Below are positions 1-6,015 of a stretch of 12,609 bases of DNA, piece by piece. Where the stretch lies: assembly GCA_007119305.1 (NCBI GenBank), contig SKPY01000092.1:1-12609 (forward strand), in the 5' to 3' direction. A model generated the notes under the pieces. That model was not told where the DNA came from. It worked only from the letters and a program-made list of their open reading frames with translations, and did no database searches. Source of the DNA: Nitriliruptorales bacterium. Its GTDB lineage: Bacteria > Actinomycetota > Nitriliruptoria > Euzebyales > Egibacteraceae. Position numbers and translations under genes: made by a program. Numbering within the stretch: the stretch's first letter is position 1; every line of letters starts with the position of its first letter.

Positions 1-378
1 CGAGCGCACGGCGCCGTCGGGTTCGACGCGGCAGACGCTGCGTGCGAGCACCTGCTGCCCGCCGGCGTCCACCCGCACCCCCTCCGGGGCGTGGGCGTGC
101 AGCAGCCGGGCGAGATGGTCACCGAGCGCACGGCGCCGGGTGGCGGTCGCGGCAGCGTCCACGGGCAGCGCCGCCATGGCCGGCGGGACGGCGATCGCGA
201 CGCGCGTCGGCGGCGCATACGGGTCGGCCTGCACGCGCTCGACGTGCAGGCTGACGTGGGCGCCCGCCTCCCCGGCGAGCATCCAGGTCGTCCCGGCGAG
301 GCGCTTGTACGCCCCGTACCCCTTGCCGTCGAGCCGCTCCAGCGCGTTGCGCAGGGCGTCGAGGTTGTCGTCGGCCAT
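1..378 (-). CDS. Predicted ABC-class ATPase, N-terminal part (partial, runs off the left edge)
   Basis: The reading frame is open from an ATG at 378 to the window edge, giving 126 residues and no stop. An in-frame TGA lies three codons upstream of the ATG, so this is the only likely start. A GGAGG stands 12 nt upstream. Residues 17-25 (DGKGYGAYK) and 49-60 (VQADPYAPPTRV) match, from memory, the N-terminal signature of the 'predicted ATPase of the ABC class' family (PF09818 and its N-terminal domain), which usually reads DGxGYKAYK...VQGDPFAxPSR. The Walker A and later ATPase motifs would lie beyond the left edge and cannot be checked. The family's cellular role is poorly defined. A trypanosome mitochondrial RNA-editing factor (MRB1590) is a studied relative. 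It is divergent from the S4-like membrane protein, with 130 bp between start codons. The family call is fairly secure; function is unknown. Confidence 0.8.
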   Translation of the reverse strand, partial: MADDNLDALRNALERLDGKGYGAYKRLAGTTWMLAGEAGAHVSLHVERVQADPYAPPTRVAIAVPPAMAALPVDAAATATRRRALGDHLARLLHAHAPEGVRVDAGGQQVLARSVCRVEPDGAVRS

Positions 379-458
379 GCCGCATCAGTACCTCCATGAG
401 GGTCGCTGGCGCTTGGGTCGCATTCCTCGTCTCCCATCTCAGTCCTTCCCCGCGCGGC

Positions 459-470
459 GGTGCCAGCACC
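459..470. promoter_or_regulatory. Small dyad in a divergent promoter region
   Basis: The sequence GGTGCCAGCACC is an inverted repeat with 5-nt arms and a 2-nt centre. It lies roughly midway between the divergent ATPase-like gene (start 378) and the S4-like membrane protein (start 509). It could be an operator controlling one or both genes, but a short G/C-rich dyad can arise by chance in this background. Confidence 0.2.
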
Positions 471-493
471 TAGCAGCCCGGCATGGGCATGAG

Positions 494-499
494 TACCAT
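494..499 (+). promoter_or_regulatory. Candidate -10 box of a leaderless transcript
   Basis: TACCAT fits the TANNNT actinobacterial -10 pattern and ends 9 nt before the ATG at 509. No Shine-Dalgarno sequence precedes that ATG. Together these suggest transcription starting at or just before the start codon, that is, a leaderless mRNA. No convincing -35 box is seen at the usual distance. The same arrangement (TACGAT, 9 nt, GTG) recurs at 4472-4489. Confidence 0.35.
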
Positions 500-508
500 C
501 GCACGACG

Positions 509-1216
509 ATGACCTCCTCCGAGACGCGGGTGGACGACCGGCGGGATCCCGCTCGTGACCAGCGGGATCGTGCCGAGATCGTCGAGGAGAAGCTCACCGT
601 CCCGGTGATCGTCGCCGCCGTCGCCAGCGTGCCGGCGATCTTCCTCACCATGCTGGACGGCACCGCGGCAGCCGTGGGCACCACCCTCAACTACGCGTCC
701 CTCGCCGTGCTGACGGCCGAGACCGCGATCCTGTTCGTCCTCGCCGGCGACCGCAGCGCCTGGCTGAAGAAGCGCTGGTGGATCGCCGCGGTCGCGGTGG
801 TCAGCGTGCCCGCGGTGATCTTCGCGGTGGGTCCCGTGCAGCTCCTGCGGCTCGTGCGGGTGGTGACCGCGCTGCGGTTCGTGCGCGTCGTGGGCGCGCT
901 GCGGATCATCCGGGTGCACCGGATCATCAAGGCGGGGCGGATCCTGCGGGAGCGGGCCGGCCTCACGGGCCGCCTGGGAAACGCGGTCGTGCTCGGCATC
1001 ACGCTGGCGTGCGCCGCCTTCGTCACGCTCATCCTGTCCGATCCGACGTCGCAGACCCGGCAGCTGCTCGACGGCACGCTCGAGCAGGCGGGACCGTCGG
1101 GCGTGATCGTCGCAGGGGTCATCCTCGCCGGCGCCACCTTCGTGGTCGTGCGCAACAAGCGCGCGCAGGCCGCCGAGGCACGCAACGAGGCGTCGGGTGA
1201 CGGGGGTCGCCCGTAG
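509..1216 (+). CDS. Six-helix membrane protein with S4-like voltage-sensor helix, no K+ filter seen
   Basis: 235 residues. The ATG at 509 is chosen because the hydrophobic part starts about 30 residues later and a -10-like box precedes it; the frame stays open upstream but would overlap the divergent gene. Residues 1-29 are charged and cytoplasmic-looking. Hydrophobic segments lie near 31-50, 60-80, 90-108, 111-137, 158-176 and 198-214. The fourth resembles the S4 of voltage-gated channels: arginines at 114, 117, 123, 126, 132, 135, 138, 144 and 147 plus K141 follow a strict every-third-residue register. The stretch between helices five and six (about 177-197) is short and polar, with no TVGYG-like motif. 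It may be a channel relative with another pore, a voltage or lipid sensor, or a regulator. The C-terminus is basic then acidic. The aldolase gene follows after 31 bp, so co-transcription is likely, but no functional link is evident. Confidence 0.75.
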   Translation: MTSSETRVDDRRDPARDQRDRAEIVEEKLTVPVIVAAVASVPAIFLTMLDGTAAAVGTTLNYASLAVLTAETAILFVLAGDRSAWLKKRWWIAAVAVVSVPAVIFAVGPVQLLRLVRVVTALRFVRVVGALRIIRVHRIIKAGRILRERAGLTGRLGNAVVLGITLACAAFVTLILSDPTSQTRQLLDGTLEQAGPSGVIVAGVILAGATFVVVRNKRAQAAEARNEASGDGGRP

Positions 1217-1231
1217 CTGCACCACCCGACC

Positions 1232-1237
1232 GAGGAG
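1232..1237 (+). promoter_or_regulatory. Ribosome binding site of the aldolase gene
   Basis: GAGGAG lies 7 nt before an in-frame GTG (1245) and 10 nt before ATG (1248). Both starts are compatible with it, and they differ by a single residue. The site rules out the earlier in-frame ATG at 1197, which lies inside the preceding gene. Confidence 0.6.
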
Positions 1238-1247
1238 TGGCCCCGTG

Positions 1248-2141
1248 ATGCGCCTGCACGGCCTGTTCGTCCCGCTGCTGACCGCGCTTGCGCGCAGCGG
1301 CCAGATCGACCCCGGCGCGATCCGCGGCCACGTCGACCGCATGCTCGCCGGGGGTGTGGACGGACTCGTCGCGCTCGGCACCACCGGGGAGTTCGCCGAC
1401 CTCCTGCCGCAGGAGCGGGCCCAGGTCGTCGGCGCAGTGGTGGACGCCTGCGGGGGCCGCGCCCCGGTGCTCGCCGGCGTCGGGGCCGTGGGCGCGGCCG
1501 AGGCCTGCGAGCACGCGCGCAGGGCGGCGGACGCCGGCGCCGACGCCGTCCTGGTGCTGCCGCCGCTGTACTGGAAGCTGTCCGGCGACGGGTTGGTGCG
1601 CCACTACGCGGCCGTGTGCGCGGCGACCAGCCTGCCGGTGGTGCTCTACGACTTCCCCGCGCTCACCGGCAGCCCGCTGCTGCCGCCGCTGGTCGAGCGG
1701 CTCGTCCGCGAGCTCGATCAGGTGGTGGGGGTGAAGCTGTCCGGCCCCGAGCTGCGGACCCTGCACGAGGTGGCGCGCCGCACACGCCCGCACCGGCCGG
1801 ACTTCTCGGTGCTCGTCGGCTCCGCCGACCTCGTGCTGCCCGCCCTCCTGGGCGGAGCCGACGGCGCGATCGTCGCCCTCGCGAACGTCGACCCCGCCCC
1901 GTTCGTCCGGCTCAGCGCGGCGGTGGCCGCCGGAGACCTCGACGCCGCACGGCGCGAGCACGAGCGGGTGCTCACCCTCATGGCGATCCCGGCGCTCGCA
2001 CGCCCCCCCATCCTCGCGCTCAAAGCCGCCGCACGGGCCCTCGGCTCACCGCTCGAGCCGGTCGTGCGCACCGAGCCCGACGACGCGCACGCCGTGCCGC
2101 ACCACGCCGCAGCGCTCGCGCTGGAGCTGCTCGCACCCTGA
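1248..2141 (+). CDS. DapA/NanA-superfamily Schiff-base aldolase, KDG/oxoglutarate-aldolase-like
   Basis: 297 residues, the usual length for this TIM-barrel family, which forms a lysine Schiff base with a 2-oxo acid (often pyruvate) for aldol addition or cleavage in the cytoplasm. Visible motifs: GTTGE at 44-48 (carboxylate binding), Y108 in PPLYWK (the position of the tyrosine donated to the neighbouring subunit in DHDPS), Y134 in YDFP, and the Schiff-base K163 in VGVK. The stretch after the catalytic tyrosine reads P-A-L-T-G. Leucine 139 aligns with the E. coli DapA Arg138 that binds aspartate semialdehyde, and the pattern is closer to the PxATG of 2-keto-3-deoxygluconate aldolases. I therefore favour a sugar-acid or hydroxy-oxoglutarate aldolase over lysine biosynthesis. 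It follows the S4-like gene by 31 bp and ends 99 bp from the convergent toroid gene. The substrate is not determinable here. Confidence 0.85.
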   Translation: MRLHGLFVPLLTALARSGQIDPGAIRGHVDRMLAGGVDGLVALGTTGEFADLLPQERAQVVGAVVDACGGRAPVLAGVGAVGAAEACEHARRAADAGADAVLVLPPLYWKLSGDGLVRHYAAVCAATSLPVVLYDFPALTGSPLLPPLVERLVRELDQVVGVKLSGPELRTLHEVARRTRPHRPDFSVLVGSADLVLPALLGGADGAIVALANVDPAPFVRLSAAVAAGDLDAARREHERVLTLMAIPALARPPILALKAAARALGSPLEPVVRTEPDDAHAVPHHAAALALELLAP

Positions 2142-2169
2142 GCCCCGCCCGCAGCGCTCGCGGCGTCCA

Positions 2170-2198
2170 GCCCCGGCAGGTGGAGCGGATCACCGGGC
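2170..2198. terminator. Imperfect hairpin between two convergent genes
   Basis: In the 99-bp gap between the convergent aldolase and toroid genes, GCCC (2170-2173) pairs with GGGC (2195-2198) and GGTG (2179-2182) pairs with CACC (2191-2194), with a 5-nt bulge and an 8-nt loop. There is no T-run. It could act as a bidirectional terminator by position, but the stem is weak and the call is tentative. The rest of the gap shows no other clear signal. Confidence 0.25.
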
Positions 2199-2240
2199 CT
2201 CTGGTCCCCCACAGCCACTCCAGCGCCCCGCCAGGACCGG

Positions 2241-3257
2241 TCATGGGGGGCACGGCCACGGCAGACCGAGCGCGCGGGTGCACTGCCAGACGCTCACCAG
2301 CGCGAGCGTGGACTCGGCCCCCTGGTTGCGGTTGACACCGGCCGACTCCAGCCCGTCCGCGCAGCCCCAGGTCTCGGGATCGGCGAGCGCGACGCCCACG
2401 TCGTTCGCACCCGTGAACCAGGCGGCGGCGCGTGCGACGGCCGCGCGCCAACCGGCCTCGCCGGTGACGGCGAACGCGCGGGTGCAGGCACTGGCGAGGT
2501 GTGCGACCTCCAGCGGCTGCTGGTCGAAGCCGGGCCGCGGCTCGCCCGGTCCCCACCCGGCGGCTGGCGTCACGGAGAAGTGGCCTGCGCGGGTCTCGGT
2601 GGCTACCAGCCATGCCAGCAGCGCGCAGCCGTCGGCGACCGCCTCCTCGTCGCCGAGCGCGGCGCCCCCCGCGATCAGCGCCTCGGGCAGGACGGCGTTG
2701 GCGTAGCCGAGACGCGCTTCCGGCCACGGCCACGCCCCGGCCGCGGGCCTGCCCACGGCACGGACCGCGTCGCGCAGCAGCGCCGCGGCCACCTCGTCGG
2801 CCGGCTCGGCGACGAGCACCGCGACGGCCCCGAGTGCGGCGTAGGCCAGTGCCCTGCGGTGCGGCGACCGCGCTACGGCCGCGCGCACGAAGGCGCGGCC
2901 TGCACCGAAGCGGGTCCCCGCACAGGGGTGTGCAACGGATGCCTCGCCGAGCGCCCACACGGCGCGTCCCCACCAGTCGCCGAGGCCCGGGTCGTCCCGC
3001 CACCGGCGGTCGTAGCCCAGGCGGTTGCGGCAGCGCCCGTCCGGTTCGACGGCGTGCCGCACGAGGGCGAGGCAGCGGTCGGCGAGGGTACGCAGCGGCG
3101 GAGGACAGGGCTCGCGACAGGCACAGACGACGAGGCGCGCCGCGTCGTCCACGCAGTACCCGGCCTCGCGGCGGGGCAGTGCCCCCTCTGCGTGCTCGAG
3201 CAGGCCGACGTCGTCACCGAGGGCGAGCAGGTGCCTGTACGGCCCGGCGGTGGTCAC
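2241..3257 (-). CDS. Alpha/alpha-toroid protein linked to GT4/GH130 clusters (putative glycan-active)
   Basis: 338 residues from a GTG at 3257, which overlaps the TGA of the upstream GT4 gene (GTGA), so translation is probably coupled. The sequence is alanine-rich and helical, with conserved-looking blocks GYCVDDAAR (33-41), FDQQPLEVA (244-252), GANDVG (283-288), CADGL (299-303) and NRNQGAEST (309-317). In other bacteria I recall this domain (GYCxDDNARAL...NQGAEST) as the C-terminal half of a longer protein whose N-terminal half is a GT4 glycosyltransferase, often beside a GH130 gene. Here the two halves are separate genes. The fold is probably an (alpha/alpha)6 barrel, as in many glycoside hydrolases and epimerases, and the paired aspartates (D37, D38) and E316 are candidate functional residues. 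No signal peptide is seen. Activity is unknown; a hydrolase, phosphorylase or glycan-binding partner of the glycosyltransferase are all possible. Confidence 0.75.
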   Translation of the reverse strand: MTTAGPYRHLLALGDDVGLLEHAEGALPRREAGYCVDDAARLVVCACREPCPPPLRTLADRCLALVRHAVEPDGRCRNRLGYDRRWRDDPGLGDWWGRAVWALGEASVAHPCAGTRFGAGRAFVRAAVARSPHRRALAYAALGAVAVLVAEPADEVAAALLRDAVRAVGRPAAGAWPWPEARLGYANAVLPEALIAGGAALGDEEAVADGCALLAWLVATETRAGHFSVTPAAGWGPGEPRPGFDQQPLEVAHLASACTRAFAVTGEAGWRAAVARAAAWFTGANDVGVALADPETWGCADGLESAGVNRNQGAESTLALVSVWQCTRALGLPWPCPP

Positions 3258-4399
3258 GCCACGCTGGCTCCCCGCTCGCTGAGGACGCGGCGCGCCAGCG
3301 CCACGTACCGCCCCGCCACGGTGGGCCAGGCGAGGCCGAGCGCGACTTCGGCGGTGCGCCGAGCCAGCGTCGCCGCAGCCCCGGGTTCGGTGCAGAGGCG
3401 CCGCAGCGCCGCAGCGATCGCGGCCGGCTTCTCGTGGGGCACGACGAGACCGGTCCCGTCCCCGAGCATCTCCACCGCATGGGGGAAGGCCGTTGCGACG
3501 ATCGGCCGACCGGATGCGACCGCCTCGACGAGGACCCCGCTCGTCACCTGGTCACGCGAGTCGTAGGGCAGCAGGACGACGTCGGCGCGGCGGATGAGCG
3601 CGAGCAGGCTCTCCCGTGCGAGGAATCCGTCGATGAACTCGACGCGCTCGCCGACCCCCAGCACGTTGGCTCGCGCCTGCAGCTGCGTCCGGTACGCCTC
3701 GCCCTCCCGTTCGAGCACCTTGGGGTGGGTGCGCCCCGCCACCACGTACCGTGGTGGCGGGTCGACATCGTCGAGACAGGCGAGGGCGTCGATGCCCCAC
3801 TCGATGCCCTTGCCGGGTCCGAGCAGGCCCCAGGTGAGGATCGTCGGGGGCGCCTGGGACAGCGGCGGCTGGCCGCGCCGGTTCTCGTGCGCTCCGTGCG
3901 GGATGACCGTCGCCCCGCTGACGTCCACCGCGTAGGCGTTGCGCAGTCGCCCCAGCGCCGCCCCGCTCATCACCACCACGCGCGCAGAGGCGGCGCACAC
4001 GTGCTCGATGATCGCGCGCTGGCGGGGCAGCGGCTCCGCCAGCACGGTGTGCAGCACGGTGATGACCGGCATCGGCAGGGCATCGAGCAGTGCGCACACC
4101 TCCTCGCCCCACTCCCCGCCGTAGATCCCGTACTCGTGCTGGAGGCACACGACGTCGAACGCCGCGAGCGCAGCGGCGGCCCGTAGCCGTGCCGCCGCGG
4201 ACCCGTTCACCAGCTGCGCGACCACCTCGCGGCGTCCCTGCCCGGGGACCGGCTCGTCCACGACGCTGACGACACCGGCCCGGTGCCCCCGCGCGCGCAC
4301 CTGCGCCACGAGCGCCTGCGTGAAGGTGGCGAGCCCGCACACGGTCGGCGGATACGTGCTCACGAACCCCAACGCTGGTTGCTGCTCGACGGGAACCAC
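3254..4399 (-). CDS. GT4-family glycosyltransferase (retaining, GT-B fold), toroid-associated type
   Basis: 381 residues. The N-terminal Rossmann half begins GFVSTYPPTVCGLATFT (11-27), a hallmark of one GT4 subgroup, and has QHEYGIYGG at 87-95. The linker carries HGAH at 168-171. The nucleotide-sugar half has GLLGPGKGIEW at 191-201, with K197 where GT4 enzymes bind diphosphate, and TSGVLVEAVASGRPIVAT at 286-303. Of the usual E-x7-E pair, the second glutamate is E292 while position 284 is Gln, which I recall as common in this subgroup. The donor is not readable from sequence; GDP-mannose is a guess from the GH130 neighbour. It is cytoplasmic, with no membrane helix. The GTG at 4399 is the most upstream possible start (in-frame TGA at 4433-4435), but later GTG/TTG codons within the first 13 residues are possible. 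It is divergent from GH130 and its stop overlaps the toroid gene start. Confidence 0.88.
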   Translation of the reverse strand: MVPVEQQPALGFVSTYPPTVCGLATFTQALVAQVRARGHRAGVVSVVDEPVPGQGRREVVAQLVNGSAAARLRAAAALAAFDVVCLQHEYGIYGGEWGEEVCALLDALPMPVITVLHTVLAEPLPRQRAIIEHVCAASARVVVMSGAALGRLRNAYAVDVSGATVIPHGAHENRRGQPPLSQAPPTILTWGLLGPGKGIEWGIDALACLDDVDPPPRYVVAGRTHPKVLEREGEAYRTQLQARANVLGVGERVEFIDGFLARESLLALIRRADVVLLPYDSRDQVTSGVLVEAVASGRPIVATAFPHAVEMLGDGTGLVVPHEKPAAIAAALRRLCTEPGAAATLARRTAEVALGLAWPTVAGRYVALARRVLSERGASVA

Positions 4400-4471
4400 C
4401 TCGCAGACGGCGAGCGAGCACGCCGGTCGTGGTCAAGGGGCGCACGGCACGCGGCCGCTGGCCCATGCGGC

Positions 4472-4480
4472 TACGATACT
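4472..4480 (+). promoter_or_regulatory. Candidate -10 element for the GH130 transcript (possibly bidirectional)
   Basis: TACGATACT contains TACGAT (4472-4477, TANNNT pattern) and GATACT (4475-4480). It is the most A/T-rich spot in the 149-bp divergent gap. A start 7 nt beyond 4480 would fall exactly on the GTG at 4487. On the other strand, TATCGT (4478 down to 4473) is also -10-like and could serve the GT4 gene with a leader of roughly 65-70 nt. No good -35 is visible for either direction. Confidence 0.4.
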
Positions 4481-4486
4481 CCCGAC

Positions 4487-4552
4487 GTGGAGCCCCCCAC
4501 CACCCGTCGGTCTGCCGCCCGACCCCGCGCAACCGAGCGAGCGAGCCCGTGA
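4487..4552 (+). CDS. Putative leaderless 21-residue upstream ORF overlapping the GH130 start
   Basis: From GTG 4487 the frame encodes 21 residues, beginning VEPPTTRRSA and ending RATERASP, and stops at TGA 4550-4552. That TGA overlaps the GH130 GTG (4549-4551) as GTGA. The GTG lies 9 nt after TACGAT and 6 nt after GATACT, the geometry expected of a leaderless start. GH130 itself has only a weak GAG-type Shine-Dalgarno, so ribosomes terminating on the small ORF could restart on it. The peptide is Arg/Pro/Ser-rich and resembles no known leader. It may have no function beyond coupling, or may be chance. Confidence 0.35.
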   Translation: MEPPTTRRSAARPRATERASP

Positions 4553-6015
4553 CGATCGAGCCCGTCCGGGCGTCCGCGCAGCTGTGGCCTGACCCACGCC
4601 GGGTCGTCGCTCGTGCCTTCATGCCCGGGGAATGGGCCACGGTGTGGGGGCCCACACGGCTTCAGACCGTGCTCGACCGGGTTCTCGCGATCCCCGACGA
4701 CGCCGTCCCCGACCTCCTCACCGCTGCACTAGCCGAGTTCGGCTACCGCCATCGGCACCTCGAGCGCGTCCTGCGGCAGCGCGCAGCGCACGTCCTCGAC
4801 CGCGCCCACCACCCGGTGGATCTGTCGGACGATCTCCGGCTGCTCATCGGGGCCTACTTCACCAACGAGTACGCCCTCGAGGCGAGCGCCCTCACCAACC
4901 CTTCGATGGTGCCGCACCCGGACGGCTCGCCAGGCCGGTTCGTCCTGAGCCTGCGCGCGATCGGCGAGGGCCACATCTCATCGATCGAGTTCCGCACGGG
5001 CCAGATCGGCGCCGACGGCGCCATCACCCTCGACCCACCGAGCCCGTTCTGCACGCTCGGGCAGCGCAGGCCACCCCTCTACGACCGCACGCTGTTCGGG
5101 ATCAAGCTCCGCGAGCTCGGCGCAGACCCCGGACTCGTCAGCCGCGTCCTCGAGGGGCTCGACGAGCGCTTCACCCTGGCAGCCATCGAAGAGGCGATCT
5201 CGAACCTCTACGATCACGAGCTGAGCGCAGCGGTCCTCCACGAGACCGCCCGCATGACGCACTGGTTGGCGTCCTCCAACTACATCGTCAGCTTCGATCC
5301 CGCGACCGACCTGTCGGAGCGTGCGCTGTTCCCCGCTGGATCCGGCGAGAGCGCCGGCATGGAGGATGCCCGCTTCGTGCGCTTCGACGACGCAGGCAGC
5401 CCGACCTACTACGCCACGTACACGGCGTACGACGGCTTCGAGATCCTGCCCCAGCTCATCGAGACCGCCGACTTCACCGAGTTCCGCATCGCCACCCTCA
5501 ACGGTCCGGCCGCCCGCAACAAGGGCATGGCCGTGTTTCCCCGCAAGCTCGACGGGCACTACGCCGCGCTGGCGCGGCAGGACCGCGAGAGCATCTACTT
5601 CATGACGAGCGACAACGTGCGTTTCTGGAACGACCACGAGCTCGTCTACCAGCCGCAGCTGCCCTGGGAGCTCGTGCAGACCGGCAACTGCGGCTCCCCC
5701 ATCGAGACGTCCGAGGGCTGGCTCGTGCTCACGCACGGCGTAGGCGCGATGCGCCGCTACGCCCTGGGCGCGCTCCTGCTCGACCGCGGTGACCCGACGC
5801 GGGTGCTCGGGTACCTCCGTGAGCCCCTGCTCGAACCCGAGCCGGGCGAGCGGGACGGCTACGTGCCCAACGTCGTGTACTCCTGCGGGGGGATGGTGCA
5901 CGACGGGACGCTCGTCGTGCCCTACGGCTTCGCTGACGTCGGCTGCGGCTTCGCGCTCTATGACCTCGAGGCGCTCCTGTCCGCGTTCGCGGAGGCCCCC
6001 AGCACGCGTTCGTAG
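4549..6015 (+). CDS. GH130-family beta-mannoside phosphorylase or hydrolase
   Basis: 488 residues from GTG 4549. Earlier in-frame starts overlap the promoter and lack family-like sequence, whereas RVVARAFMPG (18-27) looks like the family N-terminus. GH130 enzymes are five-bladed beta-propellers that phosphorolyse or hydrolyse beta-1,4- or beta-1,2-mannosides; phosphorylases release mannose-1-phosphate. Visible motifs: EASALTNPSMV (111-121), GEGHISSIEF (139-148), GMEDARFVRFDD (270-281, the most diagnostic), NKGMAVFPRKLDGHYAAL (324-341), TGNCGSPIETSEGWLVLTHG (378-397) and VPNVVYSCGG (439-448). The protein is longer than the characterised roughly 300-400-residue enzymes because of an extra helical N-terminal region (about 37-110). 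No signal peptide is seen, so it is probably cytoplasmic. Phosphorylase versus hydrolase, and the linkage, cannot be decided. The 3' end overlaps the convergent GT4 gene by 58 bp. Confidence 0.9.
   Translation: MTIEPVRASAQLWPDPRRVVARAFMPGEWATVWGPTRLQTVLDRVLAIPDDAVPDLLTAALAEFGYRHRHLERVLRQRAAHVLDRAHHPVDLSDDLRLLIGAYFTNEYALEASALTNPSMVPHPDGSPGRFVLSLRAIGEGHISSIEFRTGQIGADGAITLDPPSPFCTLGQRRPPLYDRTLFGIKLRELGADPGLVSRVLEGLDERFTLAAIEEAISNLYDHELSAAVLHETARMTHWLASSNYIVSFDPATDLSERALFPAGSGESAGMEDARFVRFDDAGSPTYYATYTAYDGFEILPQLIETADFTEFRIATLNGPAARNKGMAVFPRKLDGHYAALARQDRESIYFMTSDNVRFWNDHELVYQPQLPWELVQTGNCGSPIETSEGWLVLTHGVGAMRRYALGALLLDRGDPTRVLGYLREPLLEPEPGERDGYVPNVVYSCGGMVHDGTLVVPYGFADVGCGFALYDLEALLSAFAEAPSTRS

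Noticed and set aside
1248..2141. Assignment as dapA (lysine biosynthesis)
   Set aside because: The Arg that binds aspartate semialdehyde is replaced by Leu139, and no lysine-pathway gene is nearby.
2501..4186. Long plus-strand open frame opposite the toroid and GT4 genes
   Set aside because: Arg/Pro/Ala-rich with no recognisable domain. The opposite strand carries clear GT4 and toroid motifs.
4431..4436. TTGACC on the minus strand as a -35 box for the first GT4
   Set aside because: At 17 bp spacing the -10 position reads TCGCCG, which is not promoter-like. The hexamer alone is not enough.
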